From the NCBI GenBank assembly GCA_945865315.1, contig CAMBDK010000016.1:1-38946 (forward strand): a stretch of 38,946 nucleotides of DNA, in the 5' to 3' direction. This document shows positions 15,308-23,390 of this stretch, one piece after another. Both the position numbers and the translations under genes were made by a program. Within the stretch, counting starts at the first letter, position 1. Each line of letters begins with the position of its first letter. Under the pieces are notes generated by a model, which saw only the letters and a program-made list of their open reading frames with translations, ran no database searches and had not been told where the DNA came from. This DNA comes from Chitinophaga pinensis (GTDB lineage Bacteria > Bacteroidota > Bacteroidia > 2-12-FULL-35-15).

Positions 15308-16618
15308 ATGATAACTAGAATAATTGGACTTATGAGCAATGTGAAAAATAAATTAACTTTGCTCACAGCATTATTAATACTGTCCTTCCTTTCAGGATAT
15401 TCCTGCAGCACCTACAAAATAACTGTGGGAGATAAAACTATTTATGGAATAAATTACGACTCTTGGTTTAGCCAACCACGAATATGGTTTGAAACAAACG
15501 GTTATGGTGCAGCTTTTACAGGTGCAAATTATCAGGGAGGAAATGACCTTACACCTCATTCAGGAATGAATGAGTATGGACTTTCTTTTGGCACCCTAGC
15601 AACACCCACACCCGATAAAGAAAAATCATTTGAAAACAGGAAAATAATTCAAAGCAGGTCAAAATATCTAAAAGATATTTTACATTCTTGTAAAAACATT
15701 AAAGAAGTAAAAGCATTTATTGAAGAATATGACCATAGCAAACTATCCAATGATGTATTTATTTATACAGACAAATCAGGGAAGTATTTGATTGTTGAGC
15801 CCTACGAAATAATTTCAGGTAATGAGGACAAGTATGTTCTTGCTAACTTCTGCCCTTCAACTATTAATGACTTAAACAGCATTAAGCAACAGCGTTATGT
15901 TAACGGAGCCGCATTTTTGAAAAGCAAAATTGACACCTCACTTGCATTTTGCACAGCACTTTCAGACACAATGCATGTTTGCAGAAAAAAAATTGGTGAC
16001 GGAACTTTACTAACTTCTATTTTGGACTTGAACAAGGGTATAGTTCATTTATACTTTTATCATGACTATAAACACATGGTTTTATTCAACTTAAAAGAAG
16101 AGTTATCAAAAGGAAATCACTCCTATGAAATCGTATCATTATTTCCTGCGAATATTGAATATCAAAAATTCATTGCTTTTCAAACACCATTGAACAATAA
16201 TAAAATTGACTACTTTCTTCGCATTTGCTTTACACTTTTTGTCTTTTCATTTCTTTTTTTTGTTACCAGTTATTTTAGAAATACAAAAATAGCGTTCGCA
16301 AACTATAAATTGCTGCTTGCCGCATTGAGTTTATGTTTAGCGTATTACATGTTTACTTTAGCTACAGAAATGGGGATTTTCTATTTTCCTTCTCCTTATA
16401 AAAATTACAAATTCGGATTGATTGATGTTGCTTCTTTTCTTCCATTCATAATGGTATTACTGATATTTCCATTATTGATTATAAACCGAAAAGTTTTTAA
16501 ATTGAATCTTTGGAATACATTTTCAAAATTTCTTTTTACGGTTAACAGCATTACATACTTAATTTTAATTGTGCTATTTTCTTACTGGGGTTTCTATAAT
16601 ATTTTTAACCAACAATGA
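15308..16618 (+). CDS. Ntn-hydrolase (penicillin acylase/C45-like) fused to a C-terminal membrane domain
   Basis: A 436-residue protein. A hydrophobic signal segment (15-31) precedes Cys33 in SCSTYKITVG, followed by the GINYDSW motif (48-53). This Cys plus N-x-D spacing, and the later N-E-Y-GLSFG, SRSKYLKDIL and DKSGKYLIVEP blocks, fit the choloylglycine hydrolase/penicillin V acylase/acyltransferase branch of N-terminal nucleophile hydrolases, in which the exposed Cys attacks amide bonds. Residues about 300-430 form four membrane helices, not part of the standard family. The enzyme domain would face the periplasm. The start could also be Met9. The substrate is unknown. It follows direct repeat copy 2. 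Confidence 0.75.
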   Translation: MITRIIGLMSNVKNKLTLLTALLILSFLSGYSCSTYKITVGDKTIYGINYDSWFSQPRIWFETNGYGAAFTGANYQGGNDLTPHSGMNEYGLSFGTLATPTPDKEKSFENRKIIQSRSKYLKDILHSCKNIKEVKAFIEEYDHSKLSNDVFIYTDKSGKYLIVEPYEIISGNEDKYVLANFCPSTINDLNSIKQQRYVNGAAFLKSKIDTSLAFCTALSDTMHVCRKKIGDGTLLTSILDLNKGIVHLYFYHDYKHMVLFNLKEELSKGNHSYEIVSLFPANIEYQKFIAFQTPLNNNKIDYFLRICFTLFVFSFLFFVTSYFRNTKIAFANYKLLLAALSLCLAYYMFTLATEMGIFYFPSPYKNYKFGLIDVASFLPFIMVLLIFPLLIINRKVFKLNLWNTFSKFLFTVNSITYLILIVLFSYWGFYNIFNQQ

Positions 16619-16658
16619 AAGGTATTAGATTGAACAGCGTGACAAATTTGCCAGCCAC

Positions 16659-16702
16659 CAACACCTAAGGTTTCGTTGCGCCTCAAAGGCGAAAAATGAA
16701 AA
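16659..16702 (+). repeat. Two-hairpin intergenic element, copy 2 (truncated)
   Basis: This stretch (CAACACCTAAGGTTTCG onward, through GCGCCTCAAAGGCG) is identical to the first 44 bp of the copy at 19157. It carries hairpin 1 only and then changes to sequence leading into a transposase remnant, suggesting that an insertion or deletion removed the right half. It lies 40 bp after the Ntn-hydrolase gene. Confidence 0.7.
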
Positions 16703-16711
16703 CAAAATGCT

Positions 16712-16906
16712 GTGAGGATACAAATATTTACAACCTTTTTAATTATACTAATGCTAAAGACTTTAAAGGCAATGGCAAAATTTAACTGGCATCTTTCTAA
16801 TTTGGTAGCATTTATAAGTTTGAATCATTTTATAAAAATTAATCTACAGGATTGGCTTGATAACCCGTTTGAATTACACAACGGACCTCAAAAAAACATA
16901 ATTTAA
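16712..16906 (+). pseudogene. IS4-like transposase, C-terminal remnant
   Basis: The frame from 16712 encodes 64 residues; from about residue 24 it reads FNWHLSNLVAFISLNHF, then KINLQDWLDNPFE. This is the typical tail of IS4-type transposases (N-L-x-x-L-V-A-x-x-x-L-N-x-F plus L-x-x-W-L-x-x-P-F). The upstream part, including the DDE residues, is missing, and the first 23 residues do not fit. The start codon is not real. Confidence 0.5.
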
Positions 16907-17192
16907 CAGATTTTTTTATATATTTGTCGAATACATTATACTTTTTTCAATAAAAAAATACTTTTATTAGCAAAAAACATTTAGGACAAGGTTGATTGCC
17001 AAGCAATTTGATTTGATAGTAAATAAATTAGTTGCTGCTGACAGCATCAAACTTCCTGCTCAAAATTCCAAGAAAAATAATTTTAATGAATCCCCCTAAA
17101 TGAAACCTTGCATTCTAAATAATAAAATATAGCACAAAAATTGTAAGCAGCAAAAATCTAAAAAAACTTGGAGACCAGATACCAAAAAAAAC
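16907..17192. other. Gene-free stretch
   Basis: This AT-rich gap between the IS4-like remnant and the leader of the next T9SS gene has no recognisable frame, hairpin or promoter box. Confidence 0.5.
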
Positions 17193-17214
17193 GGGGTGAT
17201 AACGAAAAGCCAAA
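17193..17214 (+). repeat. Leader motif shared with the gene at 6,544 (copy 2)
   Basis: The segment GGGGTGATAACGAAAAGCC plus AAA differs at two positions from 6491-6512. It stands 25 bp before the ATG of the T9SS gene at 17240. In both places one frame reads N-G-x-I-x-K-S-Q, so the motif may instead be the end of a lost coding sequence. Confidence 0.5.
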
Positions 17215-17239
17215 GTAATCGTAATAATAAAAAAAAAAT

Positions 17240-18163
17240 ATGAAAAAAATTACCCTATTATTATTAAGTTGTTCTAGTTTAGCTGGCTTTTCACAAGCAA
17301 TACCAAACTCAGGATTTGAAACATGGATTAATAATACTGAACTCCCTCAAGCCTATGAGGTTCCTCAAGGTTGGATCTCAGATGATATGATTAGATCGGG
17401 TTTTGATCCTGCATACACCGGTATTTCAGTGTCAAAAAGTACTCAGAGCTATTCAGGTTCATTTGCAGTAAAAATGGAAACCATCATTAATAATGGCGAT
17501 ACTGTTAGCGGCACTATATATTCTGTGCAATCATTAGTGGAATTTTTCAGCTACCTTTTTTCTGAAAATGCGGCCATAGGATTCCCTTATTCAGATCGCC
17601 CAGCAAATTTACAAGGTTATTATAAATTTAATTCTGTTGGAAATGATTCTGCTGGTATTGCAATTGAGATGTACAAATGGAATACAATAACCGGTGTTAG
17701 TGATATCATAGCTTTTGGTGAGTATAGTATAGGAGCAAATGCATCCTCTTATACAGTATTCAATTTACCAATTACATATATGAATAGCGAAAGTCCTGAT
17801 ACGGTTGTGATCTTTGCTGGAATAAATGGTTCACATGTTGGAACAACTTTTTATATCGATGCTCTTTCATTCACAGGAACAGCGCCCATAGGTATTGATG
17901 AATTATATTCAGATAATAAATATGTTAAACTATATCCCAATCCATTTAGCAATAGTGCTAGCATAAACATTGATATTGCAGTAAAGTTAAATAACGCATC
18001 TATTAGAATATTTGATATATCAGGTAAAGAAGTGAAAACGATAAATAATATAAACAAAAACCTCGTAATTCTTGAAAAAGGAGAAATGACTGCCGGACTA
18101 TATTTTTATAAACTTTTAAATAATAGTTCCGAAGTGTATAATGGGAAATTTATTATTAGGTAA
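17240..18163 (+). CDS. Secreted protein with T9SS sorting domain
   Basis: A 307-residue protein. Signal peptide at 1-20 (ending FSQA). The mature N-terminus has IPNSGFETW and EVPQGW, a pattern seen at the start of PCMD-like or carbohydrate-binding-like modules of Bacteroidota surface proteins; the middle is beta-rich with DTVVIFAGINGSH and FYIDALSF, typical of jelly-roll folds. The C-terminus (about 230-307) is a T9SS type A domain (LYPNPFSNSASINID ... GLYFYKLL). It probably binds glycans at the cell surface, which is inference from fold impression only. A strong terminator follows at 18222. Confidence 0.8.
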   Translation: MKKITLLLLSCSSLAGFSQAIPNSGFETWINNTELPQAYEVPQGWISDDMIRSGFDPAYTGISVSKSTQSYSGSFAVKMETIINNGDTVSGTIYSVQSLVEFFSYLFSENAAIGFPYSDRPANLQGYYKFNSVGNDSAGIAIEMYKWNTITGVSDIIAFGEYSIGANASSYTVFNLPITYMNSESPDTVVIFAGINGSHVGTTFYIDALSFTGTAPIGIDELYSDNKYVKLYPNPFSNSASINIDIAVKLNNASIRIFDISGKEVKTINNINKNLVILEKGEMTAGLYFYKLLNNSSEVYNGKFIIR

Positions 18164-18221
18164 CCTCTATTAAAATGCTCAGGTAATTTTTATTGCTTTA
18201 GTCTAAACATCTTTATTAGTA

Positions 18222-18267
18222 AGGTTTAAAACAATCCCTCCATAATGGAGGGATTGTTTTAAAACCT
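18222..18267 (+). terminator. Strong hairpin terminator of the T9SS gene at 17,240
   Basis: AGGTTTAAAACAATCCCTCC pairs with GGAGGGATTGTTTTAAAACC around ATAAT: about 20 bp, nearly perfect, with a GC-rich top. It stands 58 bp after the stop and separates the gene from the next lipoprotein gene. Confidence 0.8.
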
Positions 18268-18406
18268 AATGAATACAGTTAATTTAGTTCATACTTTTAA
18301 AAACTACCGAAAGTTGATATTATAAAAAAGACTAATTTAATTTTACTCTGATTTATTACAATAGTTCTAACAAAAATTCTAAATTCTAACTCTTAAACCT
18401 GGAAAA

Positions 18407-18910
18407 ATGAAAAAAGTATCGTTTATGTTAAGTTTTTTGCTGCTGAGTTTAATAGCTTGTAAAAAAGAGAAAGAAACACCTTTAACCACTGTACCTCCAA
18501 TTTCTTTGGTCACTGTAGAAGTAACCATAATGAATGACACTGTCGACTATAGCATAACAACTAATTGTTCCGATTGGTCAAAAGATATGGATTTTGATAG
18601 TATTAATACCAACCAAAATTATAATTTAAATTCAATAGATACTAATTGTGTTTTTACTAATAATAGAAAACTTGAGTTTAGTGCAAGCAACGGCTGCAAG
18701 TTATTTTTGAGTGATAACTTAGGGGGTAATGTAAAAAAATATAATCAAGGACAAACAATTGATTATAATACTGTTACTAATTCCTTCTCAACAAATCAAG
18801 GAAATGTTTCTGCTCGAATTTTAGAAGAAGGAGTGACAAATGAATTTAACTTAAACGAAACATTTTATTTAGGTACTGCTTTTTTAGTTAATGGAAACTA
18901 TTATAATTGA
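18407..18910 (+). CDS. Hypothetical lipoprotein
   Basis: A 167-residue lipoprotein: signal MKKVSFMLSFLLLSL and lipobox LIAC with Cys18 as lipidated residue, followed by a KKEKE charged linker that would sit just outside the membrane. The mature part is Asn/Thr/Ser-rich and beta-like, with three further Cys residues (about 54, 76 and 92). No family recognised. It stands alone between a terminator and a hairpin, just before the right end of the accessory block. Confidence 0.7.
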   Translation: MKKVSFMLSFLLLSLIACKKEKETPLTTVPPISLVTVEVTIMNDTVDYSITTNCSDWSKDMDFDSINTNQNYNLNSIDTNCVFTNNRKLEFSASNGCKLFLSDNLGGNVKKYNQGQTIDYNTVTNSFSTNQGNVSARILEEGVTNEFNLNETFYLGTAFLVNGNYYN

Positions 18911-18965
18911 TGGGTTAAAGTAAAAACGCTTAACAATTATTATTCGTGTATTATCGTTTCTTATG

Positions 18966-18987
18966 GTGTTTGTAAAACTGCAAACAC
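18966..18987 (+). terminator. Weak hairpin after the lipoprotein gene
   Basis: GTGTTTG (18966-18972) pairs with CAAACAC (18981-18987) around 8 nt, 56 bp after the stop. There is no T-tract, so termination is uncertain. Confidence 0.3.
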
Positions 18988-19110
18988 TCCTATAACTGCT
19001 GAATAAATATCATCTGCTTTAAATAAAAAGGGTGGCTAATTGCTATTGTGTGAGGAACAGTGAGATAATAAGCCTTCTTAGTATTGCGAACTGCGGGTAA
19101 TTGAAATTAA

Positions 19111-19156
19111 GTGTCAGTAACCGCGGGCTATGTGGCTCAGAAAAAAGCACTGACAC
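19111..19156. repeat. Inverted repeat abutting two-hairpin element copy 3
   Basis: GTGTCAGT (19111-19118) and ACTGACAC (19149-19156) form an 8-bp stem with a 30-nt loop. The right arm ends exactly where the conserved element at 19157 begins. Confidence 0.5.
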
Positions 19157-19268
19157 CAACACCTAAGGTTTCGTTGCGCCTCAAAGGCGAAAAATGAAAA
19201 CAGATATTGCCCGAAACCGCTTGAGCGGCTGGGGATATCAGGTTATGAATTTGTTATGGGGAATGCGT
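19157..19268 (+). repeat. Two-hairpin intergenic element, copy 3 (full length)
   Basis: It starts CAACACCTAAGG and ends GTTATGGGGAATGCG. Hairpin 1 has GCGCCT/AGGCG with TTTC/GAAA; hairpin 2 has CCGCT (19217-19221) and AGCGG (19224-19228). The second helix differs in sequence from the 14872 copy but keeps its pairing. This is the last repetitive element before the core genes; the remaining 247 bp to the threonine aldolase stop hold only T-rich sequence. Confidence 0.75.
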
Positions 19269-19515
19269 TTTGTTAATCCAATCGCATTTATTTTTTAAGA
19301 AGGTTCTCTTTTGAGTTTTTGTTATTATTTCCCCCTTACTTTTAAAACTATTTAATGCGTTTTTAATTTTTCCGACTAAATAATTATTCAAACATTTTTT
19401 TATTTTTATTTTTTTCTTAATGCGCAATAATCTGCAATAAAGCTATTTAGCAGTAAAAAATTAATTAAATTTAAGGTTCGTAACATTTGTATAAAAACCT
19501 ATTAATAAAAGTAAG

Positions 19516-20604
19516 CTAAAAAATATTTTTCAATGATTTTTCAACTTTTTCTAGCATATCATCTGTAAAATCTAAATGTGTTACAAAACGAACCGCATTC
19601 TTCCCAAAACTAACAGCCTTTATGTTATTTTTTGCTAACTTTTGTATAAATACATCGGGTTTAATTTTTTTGTTTAGATTAAAAATTATGATATTCGTAT
19701 ATACAGGTAATACACTATCCACATAGCTAAACTCAGTTATTAAATTGCTTAAGTATTTTGCTCTTTTATGGTCTTCATTCAATCGTTTTATATTATTATC
19801 TAATGCATAAATACCAGCAGCAGCAAGATATCCAGCTTGTCGCATCCCACCGCCAAATACTTTACGTACTCTACGCGCCTTGTTTATAAATTCAGCATTA
19901 CCCAATAATAAAGACCCTATAGGTGCTCCCAAACCTTTTGATAAACAAACCGAAATAGAATTAAAACAGCCTCCAATTTCCTGGGCTATTAATTCATATT
20001 GAGAATTATATCTGCTATTATTTTGGTCATTAAATTTCAATTTACTAATCTTTTTCAGGCGAGGAATTTCAACAATAGCATTAAAAATTCTAGCACCATC
20101 CAAATGAAGTTTCAACTTATTTTGATTACATGTTTTTGAAAGTTCCTGCATTTGTGCTAATGAATAATAGCTCCCCCCTGCCCTATTGGCTGTATTTTCA
20201 ATACATACAAGACTTGTGTGCGCAAGCCAATCAAAATTTTGATTGATATTTTCGAGGATCTGTTGCGACGAAATTTGACCACCTTTACCGCACAACAATT
20301 TTGCTTGTACCCCCGAGTTAAAAGAAATACCAGCTCCTTCATAATTATAGATGTGTGAAGTAGTATCACATAATAATTCATCTCCTGGTTGCGTTTGTAC
20401 TTTAATAGCAATTTGATTAGTCATTGTTCCTGAAGGACAAAACAAAGCAGACTCCTTATTAAAAAGTTTTGCTATTTTTTTCTCTAGTTTAATAACAGTA
20501 GGGTCTTCACCAAAAACATCATCTCCTACTGCTGCATTAAACATTGCTTCCAACATTCCTTTGCTTGGTTTGGTAACTGTATCGCTTCTTAAATCTATTA
20601 TCAT
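19516..20604 (-). CDS. ltaE: Low-specificity L-threonine aldolase
   Basis: A 362-residue PLP enzyme of fold type I that splits L-threonine or allo-threonine into glycine and acetaldehyde. Family motifs are clear: IDLRSDTVTKPS at the start, GDDVFGEDP (27-35), FCPSGTMTNQIA (55-66), SHIYNYEGAG (83-92), IENTANRAGG (135-144), LHLDGARIFNA (166-176) with Asp169 and Arg172, and the PLP lysine Lys223 in SVCLSKGLGAPIGS. A polar insert of about 15-20 residues (190-205) enlarges one loop compared with common homologues. The gene lies 58 bp after an O-methyltransferase gene on the same strand, likely co-transcribed. Confidence 0.92.
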   Translation of the reverse strand: MIIDLRSDTVTKPSKGMLEAMFNAAVGDDVFGEDPTVIKLEKKIAKLFNKESALFCPSGTMTNQIAIKVQTQPGDELLCDTTSHIYNYEGAGISFNSGVQAKLLCGKGGQISSQQILENINQNFDWLAHTSLVCIENTANRAGGSYYSLAQMQELSKTCNQNKLKLHLDGARIFNAIVEIPRLKKISKLKFNDQNNSRYNSQYELIAQEIGGCFNSISVCLSKGLGAPIGSLLLGNAEFINKARRVRKVFGGGMRQAGYLAAAGIYALDNNIKRLNEDHKRAKYLSNLITEFSYVDSVLPVYTNIIIFNLNKKIKPDVFIQKLAKNNIKAVSFGKNAVRFVTHLDFTDDMLEKVEKSLKNIF

Positions 20605-20662
20605 ATTTTTATTGCTTATATTAATTTTTTAAAAAAACTTTTTGGGTATTAGAAAAACACAT

Positions 20663-21304
20663 TTATATTTTTCTAATAATCATTAAACCATCTCTTATAT
20701 TAAGCAGCATATGCTCTACACGGGTATCCTTGTGGATTTTTTTATTGAAATCGTCAATAGCTTTTGTATCATAATCCATTTTATCAACAGCGTCTAAAAT
20801 TTTTCCACTCCAGAGTACATTGTCAGCAATAATAAGCCCTCCGCTATTTACCCTATCAAATATTAAATCGTAATAGTTAGAATAGTTTGATTTGTCAGCA
20901 TCAATAAATACCAAATCATAATTTTCATTTATTGTAGGAATAATATCTAAAGCATTACCGATATAATATTTTATTTTTTGAGTTAAGCCGGCCTCGTTTA
21001 TATATTTACGAACCATTAGTTCTAATTCTTCATTATTATCTATGGTATGTAAAACACCATTCTCTATTAATCCCTGGGCAAGACAAATACCTGAATAACC
21101 TGTATAGGTACCTATCTCTAATATTTGTTTTGGTTGAATCATTTTACTAAGCATGGTAAGTAAATTACCTTGCATGTGTCCGGAAAGCATGCGAGGCATC
21201 AAAATTTTGGCATGAGTTTCCCTATTAAGTTTTTTTAATATATCCGTTTCTGCCTGAGAATGAGCTAAAGCATAGGCATCAATTTTTTCAGCTATAATTT
21301 CCAT
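20663..21304 (-). CDS. Class I SAM-dependent O-methyltransferase
   Basis: A 213-residue enzyme of the caffeoyl-CoA O-methyltransferase-like group. Visible features: the N-terminal helix pair, RMLSGHMQGNLL, SAM-binding motif I LEIGTYTGYSGICLA (62-76), the acidic residue near TIDNNEE, and FIDADKSNY (about 133-141), whose Asp residues bind the metal and substrate in this family. The methyl acceptor in Bacteroidota homologues is unknown; catechol-like compounds are the family's usual substrates. It is divergent from ettA, with a 240-bp AT-rich region between them. Confidence 0.85.
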   Translation of the reverse strand: MEIIAEKIDAYALAHSQAETDILKKLNRETHAKILMPRMLSGHMQGNLLTMLSKMIQPKQILEIGTYTGYSGICLAQGLIENGVLHTIDNNEELELMVRKYINEAGLTQKIKYYIGNALDIIPTINENYDLVFIDADKSNYSNYYDLIFDRVNSGGLIIADNVLWSGKILDAVDKMDYDTKAIDDFNKKIHKDTRVEHMLLNIRDGLMIIRKI

Positions 21305-21544
21305 TAATATATATATTTTTTTTATTAACTGATGCGAATTTACATAATAGTATTGTTTAAATTTTTTCCGGATTAAAATATTGTTATATTTCTTTCAAAA
21401 AAATTACCGACATTTATGCCTTATTTTTAAAAAATACAGTAAAAGGGTTTTTAATTCTTTAATTATTTTTAAAACAATATTTTTTATTTTAGTTTTTTAT
21501 TTCGCTATTCAATATAATTTTTAATTTACTAATTTTTTAAAAAG

Positions 21545-23221
21545 ATGTCAGAAGGCAGACAAATTATTTTTTCGATGGTAAACGTGAGTCGCACGTTACC
21601 AGCAGGTAAAACTATTCTAAAGGATATTTATCTTTCGTTTTATTATGGCGCCAAGATTGGAATTTTGGGCTTGAATGGCTCTGGGAAATCTACATTAATG
21701 AAAATTATTGCAGGTGTTGAAAAAAATTATCAAGGTGAAATACATTTTTCACCAGGTTATAAAATTGGCATGCTCGAGCAAGAACCACAATTAGATAATA
21801 CAAAAACTGTAATTGAAATTGTTAGGGAAGGTGCCCAGGAGCATATGGATATATTGAACGAATACGAGGCTGTAAATAACAAATTTGCTGATGAAATGAC
21901 TTCAGAGGAAATGGATAAGCTTATTAATCGCCAGGCAAAATTACAAGATCAAATTGATCAGTTTGATTTATGGAACCTTGATAATCGTCTGGAACAAGCT
22001 ATGGAAGCGCTGCGTTGCCCCGAGAGCAATACCCCAATACTTAATTTATCGGGTGGTGAACGCAGAAGGGTAGCCTTGTGTAGGTTATTGATTCAGGAGC
22101 CAGAAATTTTATTATTGGATGAGCCTACCAACCATTTGGATGCTGAATCTGTAGATTGGTTAGAGCAACATTTAAAAAATTACAAAGGGACAGTAATTGC
22201 TGTAACACATGATCGTTATTTTTTAGATAATGTGGCAGGTTGGATATTGGAATTAGATCGTGGTGAAGGTATCCCATGGAAAGGTAATTACTCCGATTGG
22301 CTGGAACAGAAGCAAAAAAGATTGGCGCAAGAGGAGAAAACTGAAAGTAAGCGACAAAAAACGCTTTTACGCGAGTTAGACTGGGTAAGACAAGGAGCTA
22401 AAGGTCGCCAATCTAAATCAAAGGCGAGGCTAGAAAATTACGAAAAAATGCTTGGAGCAGATTCAAAAGCAACAGAAGAAAAGTTGGAATTATTTATTCC
22501 TAATGGCCCAAGATTGGGTAATGAAGTTATCGAATCCTTTGACGTTTCAAAAGCATTTGGTGACAAATTATTATACGAGCATTTAAATTTCAGGCTGCCC
22601 CCTGCCGGTATCGTTGGCATTATTGGCCCCAATGGTGCAGGGAAAACTACTTTATTTCGAATGATTATGAAGGAAGAAACACCAGATGGTGGCGAATTTA
22701 AAGTAGGCTCTACAGTTAAAATTGGATACGTGGATCAGTCACATACTGATATCGACCCGAATAAAACTGTTTACGAAGTGCTTACAGGCGGAAGTGAAAA
22801 TATTGTAATTGGAGGTCAAACACTAAATTCTAGGGCTTATGTTTCTAAATTTAACTTCAACGGATCCGACCAAGGAAAAAAATGTGGAATACTTTCTGGT
22901 GGCGAACGTAACCGCCTGCATTTAGCATTAACATTAAAAAAAGAAGCCAACGTATTACTATTGGATGAACCTACCAATGATTTGGATGTAAACACGCTAA
23001 GGGCATTAGAAGAAGGTTTAGAAAACTATGCTGGTTGCGCTGTAATTATTTCTCACGACCGTTGGTTTTTAGATCGTGTATGCACCCACATACTTGCCTT
23101 TGAAGGTAATTCTCAAGTTTATTATTTTGAAGGAGGTTATTCCGAATATGAAGAAAATAAGAAAAAACGACTAGGTAATGTTGAACCTAAAAGGGTAAGA
23201 TATAAGAAGTTAACAGTTTAA
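21545..23221 (+). CDS. ettA: Energy-dependent translational throttle protein EttA (ABC-F)
   Basis: A 558-residue ABC-F ATPase, the same length as E. coli EttA (555). Two ATPase domains: Walker A GLNGSGKST (42-50) and GPNGAGKTT (361-369); signatures LSGGE (168-172) and LSGGE (450-454); Walker B LLLDEPTN in both. Between them lie the P-site tRNA-interaction linker with the basic RQGAKGRQSKSKAR helix (282-295), and in domain 1 the EttA-type arm (about 95-145). No membrane segments. EttA binds the ribosomal E site and gates entry into elongation according to ATP/ADP. It starts with ATG in MSEGRQIIFSM. It is probably a single-gene unit. Confidence 0.92.
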   Translation: MSEGRQIIFSMVNVSRTLPAGKTILKDIYLSFYYGAKIGILGLNGSGKSTLMKIIAGVEKNYQGEIHFSPGYKIGMLEQEPQLDNTKTVIEIVREGAQEHMDILNEYEAVNNKFADEMTSEEMDKLINRQAKLQDQIDQFDLWNLDNRLEQAMEALRCPESNTPILNLSGGERRRVALCRLLIQEPEILLLDEPTNHLDAESVDWLEQHLKNYKGTVIAVTHDRYFLDNVAGWILELDRGEGIPWKGNYSDWLEQKQKRLAQEEKTESKRQKTLLRELDWVRQGAKGRQSKSKARLENYEKMLGADSKATEEKLELFIPNGPRLGNEVIESFDVSKAFGDKLLYEHLNFRLPPAGIVGIIGPNGAGKTTLFRMIMKEETPDGGEFKVGSTVKIGYVDQSHTDIDPNKTVYEVLTGGSENIVIGGQTLNSRAYVSKFNFNGSDQGKKCGILSGGERNRLHLALTLKKEANVLLLDEPTNDLDVNTLRALEEGLENYAGCAVIISHDRWFLDRVCTHILAFEGNSQVYYFEGGYSEYEENKKKRLGNVEPKRVRYKKLTV

Positions 23222-23353
23222 TATACTTTATTAAATGGTTTTTTGAATGAAAATTAAAATTATTCAATAAAGAAGACTTGATAAAATTTAAGGATAATTT
23301 ACAAATACATAAAATTCTTACATTTTAAATAACAGATATAGTAAAAAAAAACT

Positions 23354-23361
23354 TACTTTTG
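23354..23361 (+). promoter_or_regulatory. TAnnTTTG promoter box of the TPR gene
   Basis: TACTTTTG matches the Bacteroidetes -7 consensus exactly and is 29 bp before the ATG at 23391. No TTG was found at the usual -33 position. Confidence 0.45.
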
Positions 23362-23390
23362 CATTCCAATTTATTTATAATAAACTTATT

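Noticed and set aside
14872-19268. Annotation of the two-hairpin elements as true integron attC sites
   Set aside because: Only the end hexamers pair; the inner arms do not form the long imperfect stem of attC, and no integron integrase is visible. Kept as a hypothesis only.
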